Assembly (NCBI GenBank): GCA_963769255.1
Contig: CAVYKV010000001.1
Span: 1,674,001 to 1,738,000 of the forward strand
Source of the DNA: JAKACA01 sp963769255
GTDB lineage: Bacteria; Actinomycetota; Acidimicrobiia; Acidimicrobiales; Bog-793
DNA length: 64,000 bases
Reading direction: 5' to 3'
The position numbers and the translations under genes were made by a program. The notes under the pieces are model-generated. The model did no database searches and was not told where the DNA came from. It saw only the letters and a list, made by a program, of their open reading frames with translations. This document shows, piece after piece, positions 28,264 to 36,525 of the stretch. The number at the start of each line of letters is the position of its first letter. Within the stretch, counting starts at the first letter, position 1.

Positions 28264-28289
28264 CTGACCTGCCCGTGAGGGCAGGTCAG
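28264..28289 (-). terminator. Terminator hairpin after tmRNA
   Basis: A perfect 11-bp stem (CTGACCTGCCC with its complement) and a 4-nt loop lie 15 bp beyond the mature tmRNA 3' end on the minus strand. Confidence 0.7.
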
Positions 28290-28303
28290 GGGACAAAATC
28301 GAG

Positions 28304-28652
28304 TGGAGGTGGCGGGAGTCGAACCCGCGTCCTCCGGTTTCTTGATGGGACTTCTCCGAGCGCAGCCGGTGGTGAGGTCTCGAGGCCAGCCCTGCCACCG
28401 GCACCGGGGCTGGCCTCCAACTGACTTTGGTTTCCTCGCTCAGCGTGTCAGTGCCGCTGTACGAGTAAGCCCCACTTCATGACGCCTGTGACCGACCCGT
28501 GGGGCCGGGGCCGGACAGACGTTGCCGCTACTTAGGCGGCAAGCGCGAGCTGAGGCTCGGCGTTTGTTTTGGTTTCCGGCTCTTTAACGTGGCTCCGGAG
28601 ACCACGGCTCGCTTCTCCCACCTGACGACCGGAGTCGAAGCCTGTCACCCCC
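28304..28652 (-). ncRNA. ssrA: Transfer-messenger RNA (tmRNA)
   Basis: The RNA is about 349 nt. The 5' end GGGGGTG pairs with the 3' end CACCTCC to form a 7-bp acceptor stem, followed by discriminator A; CCA is not encoded. The 5' part contains GGCTTCGACTCC, and the 3' part has the T-arm GCGGGTTCGACTCCCGC, both universal tmRNA features. The tag frame ends in TAA at 28534-28532 and reads ...PETKTNAEPQLALAA; the exact resume codon is uncertain. The tag's end LALAA is the usual protease signal. The partner gene smpB is about 0.9 kb upstream on the same strand. Confidence 0.93.
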
Positions 28653-28868
28653 GTGATGTGGTCGTGGTGCGCCGACGTCTGCCTACCCCCGCTGGTCCGC
28701 ACCGCCACCACCGGGATCCTGCATTCTACCGCCGGGGCGGAGGGGGCAGCCGAGGTGGGGCGGTGCCGGCGTGGGGGTCGGGCTACCGAGCTGCGAGGGT
28801 GATCAAAACGGGCAGGTGTTGCTCACTCCGGTCGCACCGTACGCCGGCGGGGGCGCTTCCCGGTCGGA

Positions 28869-29450
28869 TCAGGTGAAGGCGCCGTCCGAGAGGACGATCT
28901 TGGTGAGACCGGTGCTCGAGCCGCAGTCGCCGAGCAGTGCCGTCAGGGACGTCTTGATGGTGGCCACGACCGTCCTGTGGCCAGGGAACGAGCCCTTCTG
29001 CAAGGAGTTGTAGCTCACCGCACCCGTCGTCGTGTCGAACGTGCCGGCCGACAAGGTGACCCACGTCTTCGCGATGGGCTTTCCCGTGGACTTCCAGGTG
29101 ATGAACCCCTTCGGGTTGGGCAGCCCGGAGGCGAGGCCGAGGCAATCGAACTTGCCTTTCACCGTTCCGAGGACCGACCCGGACTCGATCGTGGCTCCGC
29201 CGGACTTCGTCTCGCCCCAGCACTTCTTCGTGGTGCCGGAGATGGTGATCGTCACCTCACGGGCCGTGCTCGTCTCGAGTCCCGGCTTCGAGGTGATCTC
29301 GGCATTGGTGGAGAGCGTGCAGCGGATCTTGCCGGTGAACGTCACCGGCTTCACGGTGTGCACGGCGGCGCCGGCCGAGGTGGAGCCTCCGGCGATGGCG
29401 ACCAGCAGGGCCGCCAACAACAACAGCGCGAATACGTACCTACGGATCAC
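28869..29450 (-). CDS. Secreted protein of unknown function
   Basis: A 193-residue protein with a clear signal peptide (VIRRYVFALLLLAALLVAIAGG, likely cleaved after STSAGA) and a mature part rich in Thr, Ser and Gly. Four Cys (in IRCTLS, KKCWGE, FDCLGL, GDCGSS) could form two disulfides. Repeating strands suggest a beta-sandwich. I do not recognise the family. Start GTG at 29450, after GGAAGAGGAG. It sits between tmRNA and smpB on the same strand. Confidence 0.7.
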   Translation of the reverse strand: MIRRYVFALLLLAALLVAIAGGSTSAGAAVHTVKPVTFTGKIRCTLSTNAEITSKPGLETSTAREVTITISGTTKKCWGETKSGGATIESGSVLGTVKGKFDCLGLASGLPNPKGFITWKSTGKPIAKTWVTLSAGTFDTTTGAVSYNSLQKGSFPGHRTVVATIKTSLTALLGDCGSSTGLTKIVLSDGAFT

Positions 29451-29526
29451 CGGGGCTCCTCTTCCTGCGTCGTGTGTGGCCGCTTCCCAGCGACAACCGC
29501 CAGTCTCGTCGCAAGTGACCGATGAG

Positions 29527-30042
29527 TCAACGTCGGCCCTCGTACTCCTTGATGGCGCGTTGGGTGTCCCGCTGGGCGTCGCGCTCGGCGATGGCATGGC
29601 GCTTGTCGTAGACGCGGCGGCCCCGGGCGAGGGCGATCTCGACCTTGGCGTGGCCCTCCCGGAAGTAGACCGAGAGGGGCACGATCGTGAGCGCTTTCTG
29701 GGCCACCTTGCCGGCGAGCTCGTCGATCTCCGAGCGGTGGAGCAGCAGCTTGCGAGCACGGTCCGGCTCGAACCGCCCGTAACCGCTGGCGTATTCGTAG
29801 GGCGCAACGTGCGCCCCGACGAGCCACGCCTCGCCTCCGTCGATGCGGGCGTAGGAGTCCTGAAGGGCGACGTGGCCGGCGCGCAGCGACTTCACCTCGG
29901 CGCCCGTGAGCGACAGCCCGGCCTCGAACGTCTCGAGGATCTCGTAGTCGTGGCGGGCGCGACGGTTCGACGCCACGCGGTGGATGCCTCGCTCCTCGTC
30001 GGAGCGGGCTCGTGCCTTGCGGGTCGAGTGTTTCTTCGCCAC
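29527..30042 (-). CDS. smpB: SsrA-binding protein SmpB
   Basis: A 171-residue protein that binds tmRNA and delivers it to stalled ribosomes. Family blocks are plain: RVASNRRARHDYEILETFEAGLSLTGAEVKSLRAG, VGAHVAPYEYASGYGRFEPDRARKLLLHR and PLSVYFREGHAKVEIALARGRRVYDKR, with a basic C-terminal tail. Start GTG at 30042, with TAGCGT 8 nt upstream. It lies about 0.9 kb from ssrA, a common arrangement in actinobacteria. Confidence 0.95.
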   Translation of the reverse strand: MAKKHSTRKARARSDEERGIHRVASNRRARHDYEILETFEAGLSLTGAEVKSLRAGHVALQDSYARIDGGEAWLVGAHVAPYEYASGYGRFEPDRARKLLLHRSEIDELAGKVAQKALTIVPLSVYFREGHAKVEIALARGRRVYDKRHAIAERDAQRDTQRAIKEYEGRR

Positions 30043-30050
30043 GCCGGACG

Positions 30051-30056
30051 ACGCTA
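30051..30056 (-). promoter_or_regulatory. Leaderless-type -10 box of smpB
   Basis: TAGCGT on the minus strand, 8 nt before the GTG. Confidence 0.4.
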
Positions 30057-30158
30057 CTTGCGCCCGCCGTCGCCGGCGGCGGGGGACGGCGGCGGGGTCG
30101 CGCAGAGGACGGCAGGGCGCCCGCACGCCACCTGCGGCCGACCGGTCATGATCTGTCC

Positions 30159-30722
30159 ATGGCTGATCCGTCCGGGGCCCCCCTGGGAGCGCCCGAGGCC
30201 GCCCGTTCTGGCGGTGGCAAACGGGCGCCAATGCCCGGGAACGACACCCAGCACCTCACCGGCGGGGCATCCGGGAGCAACGACGCCGTCGATGCCGGAG
30301 CCTCCAGCCTCCAGCTCACCTCCGAGCAGCTGGCGGCGATGGTTGCCCACTGCATCCATTGCGTGCCGGAGGAGGGCTGCGGCCTGCTCGTCGGCCGCCC
30401 CGACGGCGTCGTCACCTCGGTGGAGCCCGCCCGCAACGCGGCGGCGTCCTCCCAGCTCTATTCCATCGACCCGCGGGACCACCTCCGCATCGACCGGCAG
30501 GCCGAGGAGGCCGGTCTCGAGGTGATCGGCGTCTTCCACTCCCACACCCATACGGACCCGTGGCCCTCCCCGACGGACGTCCGGCAGGCTCCCGACCCCT
30601 CCTGGCACTACGTGCTCGTCGGTCTCCGCCTCGAGGTCGCCTCGACCCGCTCGTACCGGATCGTCGACGGGAACATCTCCGAGGAGGCGGTGGTTGTGCT
30701 CGGTGGGTATAATCTGACCTAA
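30159..30722 (+). CDS. mec: JAMM/MPN metalloprotease acting on CysO (Mec-type)
   Basis: A 187-residue M67-family zinc protease. The JAMM motif is complete: E72 upstream and H127, H129, S137 and D140 in HSHTHTDPWPSPTD. In Mycobacterium tuberculosis the equivalent Mec+ releases cysteine from CysO-Cys, and mec-cysO-cysM is one operon, exactly as here. About 50 low-complexity residues precede the fold (which begins near LQLTSEQLAAM), so the ATG at 30159 may be too early; the in-frame ATG at 30231 is an alternative. It is divergent from smpB. Confidence 0.88.
   Translation: MADPSGAPLGAPEAARSGGGKRAPMPGNDTQHLTGGASGSNDAVDAGASSLQLTSEQLAAMVAHCIHCVPEEGCGLLVGRPDGVVTSVEPARNAAASSQLYSIDPRDHLRIDRQAEEAGLEVIGVFHSHTHTDPWPSPTDVRQAPDPSWHYVLVGLRLEVASTRSYRIVDGNISEEAVVVLGGYNLT
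30708..30713 (+). promoter_or_regulatory. Consensus -10 box upstream of cysO
   Basis: A perfect TATAAT lies over the 3' end of mec, 32 nt before the cysO GTG. No good -35 is seen. It may give cysO-cysM a promoter of their own. Confidence 0.45.
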
Positions 30723-30744
30723 CAAGTCAACATTCGGAGGCTCC

Positions 30745-31026
30745 GTGTCCGTCGCTATCCGCCTTCCCACCGTGCTCCGCTCCGCCGCCAGCGGCCAGTC
30801 GGTCGTCAGCATCGAGGGTGACACCATCGGCGAGGTCCTCACCTCGCTGCAGCAGGCGTACCCGGGGATCGCCGGCCAGGTGCTCACGCACGAGGGCACC
30901 CTGCACCGCTTCGTGAACGTCTACGTGAACGACGACGACGTCCGCTACCTCGACAAGCTCGACACGAAGGTGCTGCCGGACGACGTCGTGTCGATCCTCC
31001 CGGCCGTCGCCGGCGGTTCCTTCTGA
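30745..31026 (+). CDS. cysO: Sulfur carrier protein CysO (ThiS/MoaD family)
   Basis: A 93-residue ubiquitin-like carrier: IRLPTVLRSAASGQ, NVYVNDDDVRYLDKLDTKVLPDDVVSILPAVAGGSF. CysO carries sulfur as a C-terminal thiocarboxylate on Gly-Gly and donates it to CysM. Here two residues, Ser-Phe, follow the Gly-Gly, so the carrier must be trimmed before it can be activated; the adjacent JAMM protease is the natural candidate. Start GTG at 30745 after GGAGG. Confidence 0.9.
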   Translation: MSVAIRLPTVLRSAASGQSVVSIEGDTIGEVLTSLQQAYPGIAGQVLTHEGTLHRFVNVYVNDDDVRYLDKLDTKVLPDDVVSILPAVAGGSF

Positions 31027-31087
31027 GCCACGCGGTTGTGACGCCGGCCGCCGCCTGAGCGGACCGGCCTCCAACCGAGGAATGACC

Positions 31088-32035
31088 ATGGCGGTCTACC
31101 GGAGCATTCTCGACCTCATCGGCGACACGCCGCTCGTCGACGTCTCGGCCCTCAGCCCGAACCCGTCCGCCGCTATCTACGTGAAGCTGGAAGGGCTCAA
31201 TCCCGGAGGCTCCGTGAAGGACCGTCCCGCCCTCGCCATGATCGAGGACGCCGAGCGGTCGGGCCGGCTCCTCCCGGGCGCCACCCTCCTCGAGCCGACG
31301 TCGGGCAACACGGGCATCGGGCTCGCCATGGTCTGCCGCGTGAAGGGGTACCACCTGAAGGTCGTGCTCCCGACGAACGTCTCCGTCGAGCGCCGGCAGC
31401 TGCTCGAGCTGTGGGGTGCGGAGATCATCGAGAGCCCCGGCTCCGAGGGATCCAACGGGGCCGTCCGCATGGCGCGGGTGCTCGCCGCCGAGCATCCCGA
31501 GTGGGTGTTCCTCTACCAGTACGGCAACCCGGCGAACCCGCGGGCGCACTACGAGGGAACCGGGCCGGAGATCTGGCGTGATCTCCCGGACGTGACCCAT
31601 TTCGTTGCCGGCCTCGGCACGAGCGGCACCCTCCTCGGCGTCGGCCGCTTCCTGAAGGAGCAGAACCCGGCGGTGCGCATCTGGGCGGTGGAGCCGCCGG
31701 CCGGAGAGATGGTGGACGGCCTGCGGAACCTGGACGACGGCTACATCCCTCCCATCTTCACGGACCTCGGGGGCGAGGACCTCCTCGACCGAAAGACGAT
31801 CGTGGGACCGAAGGACTCCATCGCCTGGACGCGTCGCCTGGCCGACGTCGGTGTCTTCGCCGGCATCTCCTCCGGTGCCGCCATGGCGGGGGCCGTGCGC
31901 TGTGCCGAGAGCATCGAGTCGGGCGTCATCGTGTTCGTGTCGGCCGACGGAGGTTGGAAGTACCTCTCGAGCGGCGCCTGGACCGGCGACCTCGACGAGG
32001 TGGCGGAGCGGGCGCGCTCGACGATCTACTTCTGA
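31088..32035 (+). CDS. cysM: CysO-dependent cysteine synthase (O-phosphoserine sulfhydrylase)
   Basis: A 315-residue PLP enzyme of the cysteine synthase family. PLP lysine K44 is in GGSVKDRPA, and the substrate loop is TSGNTG. The segment GLRNLDDGYIP keeps the Arg (R213 here) that in M. tuberculosis CysM (R220) selects O-phosphoserine over O-acetylserine, and WKYLSSGAW is also typical of that enzyme. It accepts sulfur from CysO thiocarboxylate. Two ATGs exist; the second (31088) is 7 nt from GAGG, the first (31082) only 1 nt, so the second is chosen. Confidence 0.92.
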   Translation: MAVYRSILDLIGDTPLVDVSALSPNPSAAIYVKLEGLNPGGSVKDRPALAMIEDAERSGRLLPGATLLEPTSGNTGIGLAMVCRVKGYHLKVVLPTNVSVERRQLLELWGAEIIESPGSEGSNGAVRMARVLAAEHPEWVFLYQYGNPANPRAHYEGTGPEIWRDLPDVTHFVAGLGTSGTLLGVGRFLKEQNPAVRIWAVEPPAGEMVDGLRNLDDGYIPPIFTDLGGEDLLDRKTIVGPKDSIAWTRRLADVGVFAGISSGAAMAGAVRCAESIESGVIVFVSADGGWKYLSSGAWTGDLDEVAERARSTIYF

Positions 32036-32088
32036 GGCGCCCGAGAGGAGCGCCCGCCCGGCGCACGGACCGCCGCCCCCACCCCAGA

Positions 32089-32094
32089 TAGCCT
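32089..32094 (+). promoter_or_regulatory. Leaderless-type -10 box of rph
   Basis: TAGCCT lies 7 nt before the ATG at 32102. Confidence 0.5.
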
Positions 32095-32101
32095 GCTGGC
32101 A

Positions 32102-32854
32102 ATGACGAACGAGCCTCTGAAACGCCGTGACGGCCGCGCCCCCGACGAGCTCCGCCCCGTCGAGATCGTCCGTGACTACACGGAGTTCGCCGCCGGCTCG
32201 GTCCTCGCCGTCATGGGAAAGACCCGCGTCCTCTGCACGGCCTCGCTCGAGGACGAGACGCCTCGCTGGATGCGAGGCAGCGGCAAGGGCTGGGTGACGG
32301 CCGAGTACTCCCTCCTGCCGGGGTCGTCACGTGAACGCGTGTCACGGGAGGCGGCCAAGGGCAAGCAGTCTGGTCGCACCCAGGAGATCCAGCGCCTCAT
32401 CGGCCGCTCGCTGCGCTCGGTCTGCGACATGGTGGCGCTCGGCGAGCGGCAGGTCGTGCTCGACTGCGACGTCCTGCAGGCCGACGGCGGGACACGTACG
32501 GCCGCCGTCACGGGAGCCTTCGTGGCGCTGCACGACGCCTGCACACGCCTCGTGCAGAGCCGCGCCATCGACCGTCACCCCCTCACAGAGGGACTTGCCG
32601 CCGTCTCGGTCGGCATCGTGGATGCCGTGCCGATGCTCGATCTGGACTACTCGGAGGACTCCCGCGCCGAGGTCGACATGAACGTCGTCATGACGGAGTC
32701 GGGGCGTTTCGTGGAGGTGCAGGGGACGGCCGAGGGCCTCCCCTTCACGAGGGGTGAGCTCGACGACCTGTTGTCGCTCGCCGGGGACGGCATCAAGGCG
32801 CTCCTTGCCGCCCAGGCGGAGCTGCTGTCGATCCCGCCGCCGCCCCGGGCGTGA
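32102..32854 (+). CDS. rph: Ribonuclease PH
   Basis: A 250-residue phosphorolytic 3'-5' exoribonuclease that trims tRNA 3' ends. Diagnostic stretches: GKTRVLCTASLEDETPRWM, GWVTAEYSLLPGSSRER, QEIQRLIGRSLRS and DCDVLQADGGTRTAAVTGAFVAL. Full length for the family. It ends in GTGA, shared with the rdgB start, the standard actinobacterial rph-rdgB pair. Confidence 0.96.
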   Translation: MTNEPLKRRDGRAPDELRPVEIVRDYTEFAAGSVLAVMGKTRVLCTASLEDETPRWMRGSGKGWVTAEYSLLPGSSRERVSREAAKGKQSGRTQEIQRLIGRSLRSVCDMVALGERQVVLDCDVLQADGGTRTAAVTGAFVALHDACTRLVQSRAIDRHPLTEGLAAVSVGIVDAVPMLDLDYSEDSRAEVDMNVVMTESGRFVEVQGTAEGLPFTRGELDDLLSLAGDGIKALLAAQAELLSIPPPPRA

Positions 32855-33477
32855 AGCGCTACGTCCTCGCCACGGCCAACCCCGACAAGGCCGCCGAGGT
32901 CAGGGCGATCCTCGCCCACGTCCTCGGCGATGTCATCCTCCTTCCCCGCCCCGACAGCGTGCCCGACGTCGTGGAGGACGGCGACACGCTCGAGGACAAC
33001 GCCCGCCTGAAGGCTGTGGCGCTGGCGGAAGCAACGGGGGAGGCGGCCGTGGCGGACGACACCGGTCTCGAGGTCGACGCCCTCGGCGGAGCCCCGGGTG
33101 TCTTCTCCTCGCGCTACGCCGGCGAGGGGGCGAGCTACGCCGACAACGTCGCCAAGCTGCTCGCCGAGCTCGCCGGGGTCGAGCCCGCCGAGCGCACGGC
33201 CCGCTTCCGGACCGTGGCCCTCGCCCGCCTCCAGGACGGATCCGAGGTTGTGGCCGACGGGGTCGTGGAAGGCCGCATCGCCCCGCGAGGGCGGGGGAGC
33301 GGTGGCTTCGGTTACGACCCCGTCTTCATGCCCGACGGCGGGGGCGGCAGGACCTTTGCCGAGATGAGCCCGACGGAGAAGCACGCCATCTCGCACCGGG
33401 GGAGGGCGTTTCGGGCCTTGGCTGACGCTCTCTCCCAGACGTCGGGCGCTGGAGGAGCCGCCTCACCAACCCCGTAG
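32851..33477 (+). CDS. rdgB: Non-canonical purine NTP pyrophosphatase (RdgB/HAM1)
   Basis: A 208-residue housecleaning enzyme that hydrolyses dITP, XTP and similar nucleotides. Motifs: LATANPDKAAEVRAIL at the N-terminus, EDNARLKAVALAEATGEAAVADDTGLEVDAL, GGFGYDPVF and TFAEMSPTEKHAISHRGRAF. Translationally coupled to rph through GTGA. Its 3' end overlaps the convergent gene by 15 bp. Confidence 0.95.
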   Translation: MKRYVLATANPDKAAEVRAILAHVLGDVILLPRPDSVPDVVEDGDTLEDNARLKAVALAEATGEAAVADDTGLEVDALGGAPGVFSSRYAGEGASYADNVAKLLAELAGVEPAERTARFRTVALARLQDGSEVVADGVVEGRIAPRGRGSGGFGYDPVFMPDGGGGRTFAEMSPTEKHAISHRGRAFRALADALSQTSGAGGAASPTP

Positions 33478-34476
33478 GTCGACCGGCCAGGTCTCGAGCA
33501 CGCGGCCGGAGGCGAGATCGGCGACGTGCATCCGCGCGTGGTAGGCGATCGTCGGGTCGACATGGGCGGGGGCGACGAGGAGGCGGTCTCCCACCGGCCG
33601 AGGGGGCTCGAAGGTGATGTGCTCGTCGGAGCAGTGCCAGACCGTCGTCCCCTCGATGGCGGGCAGGCCGTGGTCCATGCCGAAACACTTGAGCCCGGCG
33701 TCGCCGACGGACCATCCCGAGGCGGCGGCGCCGCGGCGGACGGTCGTCGAGATGACGGTTGCCAGCACGAAGACGGCCTGGCGGAAGGGCAGGCCAAGGC
33801 GCCCGTAGGCGGTGTCCATGAGGGCGTAGCTGCCCGCCTGGATCTCGTCGGTCCACGTGTTGAGGTCGTAGGTGCCGGTACCACCGCCCGTCACGAGCTC
33901 CCCGCCGACGGCCTCGTGGACCCCGACGAGGATCTCCATGGCCTGCCGGCAGGCCGACCGACGCGCCTCGGCGTCCTCCAGGCCGACGGCGTGGCCTTCG
34001 TAGCCCTGCACGCCCCGCACCGACAGCCCCCGGGCGCGGGCGAGGGCGGCCAGCTCGGGCGCCCGCTGCGGCGTGCAGCCACATCGCGGCAGCCCGACGT
34101 TCACGTCGATGACGACCTCCCGCACGCCGCCGCCGGCGGCTGCTTCGACCGTCTCAGGGGAGTCCACGCTCACGGCGACCCGGTGTCCGGCCGAGACGAG
34201 ATCACCGAGGCGGCGGGCATCGAGGACCTCGTTGGCGAGGAGGAGGTCCCCGCCGAGGCCGGCGGCGGCCAGCCCTTCGCACTCGCGGATCGTGGCGCAC
34301 GTGAAGCTGCCGTGTCCCGCCTCCGCCTGGAGACGGGCGAGCGCGGTCGTCTTGTGGGCCTTCACGTGGGGGCGCAGCCGGCCTCCGGGCAGGGCCGCCG
34401 TCATGGTGGCGAGGTTGTGGTCAAGGGCGGCGGCGTCGACGACGAGTGCCGGCGTCGGCAGCTCGTCGAGTCGCAT
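33463..34476 (-). CDS. D-threonine aldolase-like PLP enzyme
   Basis: A 337-residue fold-III PLP enzyme of the alanine-racemase-like group: ELPTPALVVDAAALDHNLATM, PLP lysine in RPHVKAHKTTAL, and a C-terminal metal-binding domain. The metal motif reads HVDPT (His-x-Asp), as in D-threonine aldolases, and not His-x-Cys as in D-serine dehydratases of the same family. It probably cleaves D-threonine or related D-3-hydroxy amino acids. The start at 34476 is supported by TACGAT 6 nt upstream. The DUF885 gene lies 26 bp upstream on the same strand. Confidence 0.8.
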   Translation of the reverse strand: MRLDELPTPALVVDAAALDHNLATMTAALPGGRLRPHVKAHKTTALARLQAEAGHGSFTCATIRECEGLAAAGLGGDLLLANEVLDARRLGDLVSAGHRVAVSVDSPETVEAAAGGGVREVVIDVNVGLPRCGCTPQRAPELAALARARGLSVRGVQGYEGHAVGLEDAEARRSACRQAMEILVGVHEAVGGELVTGGGTGTYDLNTWTDEIQAGSYALMDTAYGRLGLPFRQAVFVLATVISTTVRRGAAASGWSVGDAGLKCFGMDHGLPAIEGTTVWHCSDEHITFEPPRPVGDRLLVAPAHVDPTIAYHARMHVADLASGRVLETWPVDLRGW

Positions 34477-34482
34477 GGCCGG

Positions 34483-34488
34483 ATCGTA
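34483..34488 (-). promoter_or_regulatory. Leaderless-type -10 box
   Basis: TACGAT on the minus strand, 6 nt before the ATG at 34476. Confidence 0.45.
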
Positions 34489-34502
34489 GGGTGGTGACGG
34501 CG

Positions 34503-36011
34503 TCAGGCGGGGAGGATGTCGCCCATCGTGCCGAGGGGCGGAGCGCCGAGGCTGAGCAGGGCTTCGTGGAAGCGACGGAGCGAGAAGCGGTTGCCCCAGG
34601 TGGCGATGGCCTCGTCGCGAAGACGGAGGATCTCGAGCTTGCCCCACGTGTAGCGCCCATAGGTCGGGTCGAAGGTTGCCCGCGTCGCCTCGGTGCGGGC
34701 GGCCGGCCCGAGCAGGTACGCATCGGTCTCGAAACGACGCGTCGCCTCCTCGATCGTCATCGTCCCCCGGTGCACCCCGAGGGCGGCGGCGAGGCGGGTC
34801 ACTCGCAGCAGCGACTCGATGAAGACGCCGAGGGCGAAGCGGGCATCATCGGCACGGAAACCCGCCTCCACCATCAGTTCCTCGGTGTAGTGCGCCCAGC
34901 CCTCGACGAAGGGGGCCGAGAAGAGGCTGCGGCGGACGTCGCCCCTTGCGAGGGAACGCATGAGCCGCCCGTGGGCGTAGTGGCCGGGCGTCACCTCGTG
35001 CACGGTGATGGAGGGCAGGGTCGTGGCGCTGAACATCGAGCGCCACTGGTCCTTGGCGGTGTCGTCCCACGACTCCTGTGGCGGGTTGACGTAGTACCAG
35101 GCGGGGGCGTCCGGCTCGTAGGTGCCGTTCCAGGACATCATGGCGACGACGAAGCTGCGGGAGGCGGGTGCCGGGCCGACCAGGCACTCCCCACCGGGGG
35201 CGGGGATGAGGTCGGCGGCGAGCGTGAACTCCGTGGCCTCGTCGATCAAGCCTCGCGCCGCCGCGTAGATGCCATCGTCGTCGGGATGGTCGCGTAGGAG
35301 CTCTGAGATGAGCTCGCGGGGTTTCGCAGAGGGGGACAAGCGCCGGCACTCCTCTTCGAGGCGGTCTTGGAGGCGGTCGCGCTCCAGGTCGGCCCTCGAT
35401 TCGAGGAGACCCAGGTCGACCGGCATGCCCTCCCCGTCGCCGAGCAGGCGCTGCAGCGTGGCGGCTCCGAGGGAGCAGTCCGACGAGCCGCCGGCGATGG
35501 CGTCCTCGAGCCGCCCGACGAGGCGGCCGTGCGCCTCGAGGGCTGCCGTCTCGCTCGGGTCCACCCCGATGGCGAGACCCCGGATGGCGTGGACGAGGGC
35601 GGCCGCCACGGGCGCCGGCACGGCGTCGAGCGATTCGAGAGACGCGTCGACGGCGTCCGGCCAGCGCCGAAGGTGCGCCTGGCGGGCGGCCCGGCGCTCC
35701 TCCTCGGGGGCGTACGGCCGGTCGTAGCAGGCGAGGTCGAGATTGGCGAGGTGCGGCAGCGGGTTCCAGCGATGGAGCTCGGCCGTTTCGTAGTTCGCAA
35801 CGACGCCGTGCTCCACCGCGTCGAGGTGGCTCTCGTCGTGGAGATCCTCCAATCGCTCGCCGGCGTCGGTGGGCCCGAGCCGGTCGAGGGCACTTCGCAC
35901 GCCGCTCGGGGACAGATCCATCACGACTCCGTCGTAGTCGTGCACCCCGGCGTACTCCCGGATCTCCGGGACGTCGAGATCCCAAACAGCCTTTACTCGC
36001 CGGCTCACCAT
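34503..36011 (-). CDS. DUF885 family putative metallopeptidase
   Basis: A 502-residue DUF885 protein. The conserved region contains VHEVTPGHYAHGRLMRS and, about 40 residues later, EGWAHYTEELM, which resemble the zinc-binding and catalytic segments of gluzincin-like peptidases (HE..GH plus a downstream Glu). Most members are about 550 residues, so this is slightly short at the N-terminus. There is no signal peptide. The substrate is unknown. It lies just upstream of the D-threonine aldolase-like gene. Confidence 0.82.
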   Translation of the reverse strand: MVSRRVKAVWDLDVPEIREYAGVHDYDGVVMDLSPSGVRSALDRLGPTDAGERLEDLHDESHLDAVEHGVVANYETAELHRWNPLPHLANLDLACYDRPYAPEEERRAARQAHLRRWPDAVDASLESLDAVPAPVAAALVHAIRGLAIGVDPSETAALEAHGRLVGRLEDAIAGGSSDCSLGAATLQRLLGDGEGMPVDLGLLESRADLERDRLQDRLEEECRRLSPSAKPRELISELLRDHPDDDGIYAAARGLIDEATEFTLAADLIPAPGGECLVGPAPASRSFVVAMMSWNGTYEPDAPAWYYVNPPQESWDDTAKDQWRSMFSATTLPSITVHEVTPGHYAHGRLMRSLARGDVRRSLFSAPFVEGWAHYTEELMVEAGFRADDARFALGVFIESLLRVTRLAAALGVHRGTMTIEEATRRFETDAYLLGPAARTEATRATFDPTYGRYTWGKLEILRLRDEAIATWGNRFSLRRFHEALLSLGAPPLGTMGDILPA

Positions 36012-36230
36012 GGACCTGCAAGCTACTTGGCGGCGCCCCGGGGTCGGCGGCGAGCATCGTTGGTAGTGTCAGCCGCGATGTCGGGCTCACCGGGTCGACA
36101 GGCCTCCGCCACCCGGAGCTGCCACCTCCGCTTCCGTCGCACAGGGCCCTTTGACACACCCGTTTGCTTTCATGGAGCACAGAGCTGCCCGTGAACACCG
36201 CACACGGGCTCGAGCAAGAGGACGAGAGCG

Positions 36231-36458
36231 ATGGAGCCCCTGACGATCAGCTGTCACGAGTGCCGCCTGGACGGGACGTCGGCATGCGACGACTGCGTCA
36301 TGTCGTTCCTGCTCGACGACTCCGCTGCCGCCGGGGGCGACCTCGGCGTCGGAGCCTCGACGGGGGCAGTCATCGTGGACGCCGCCGAGGTACGGGCGAT
36401 GAGGTTGCTGCATTCGGCCGGACTGGTGCCGGTCCTTCGCTTCGAGCGCGCCGGCTGA
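36231..36458 (+). CDS. Small CxxC-pair protein
   Basis: A 75-residue protein with two CxxC pairs close to the N-terminus (SCHECRLDGTSACDDCVMSFLL), suggesting a single bound zinc or iron. The remainder is an acidic/hydrophobic segment ending VRAMRLLHSAGLVPVLRFERAG. Similar small proteins are present in other actinobacteria; no function is known to me. GAGGACGAGAGCG precedes the ATG. It is 67 bp before the glycosyltransferase. Confidence 0.68.
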   Translation: MEPLTISCHECRLDGTSACDDCVMSFLLDDSAAAGGDLGVGASTGAVIVDAAEVRAMRLLHSAGLVPVLRFERAG

Positions 36459-36525
36459 GTGCGGCGCCCGCCCGGACCGACCGCTCGGCCCGGCGCCGGG
36501 GCGAGGCGTCGAGCGGGCACCACCG

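Noticed and set aside
36079..36195. Small open frame in the DUF885/CxxC-protein gap
   Set aside because: No ribosome site, no recognisable motif and odd composition.
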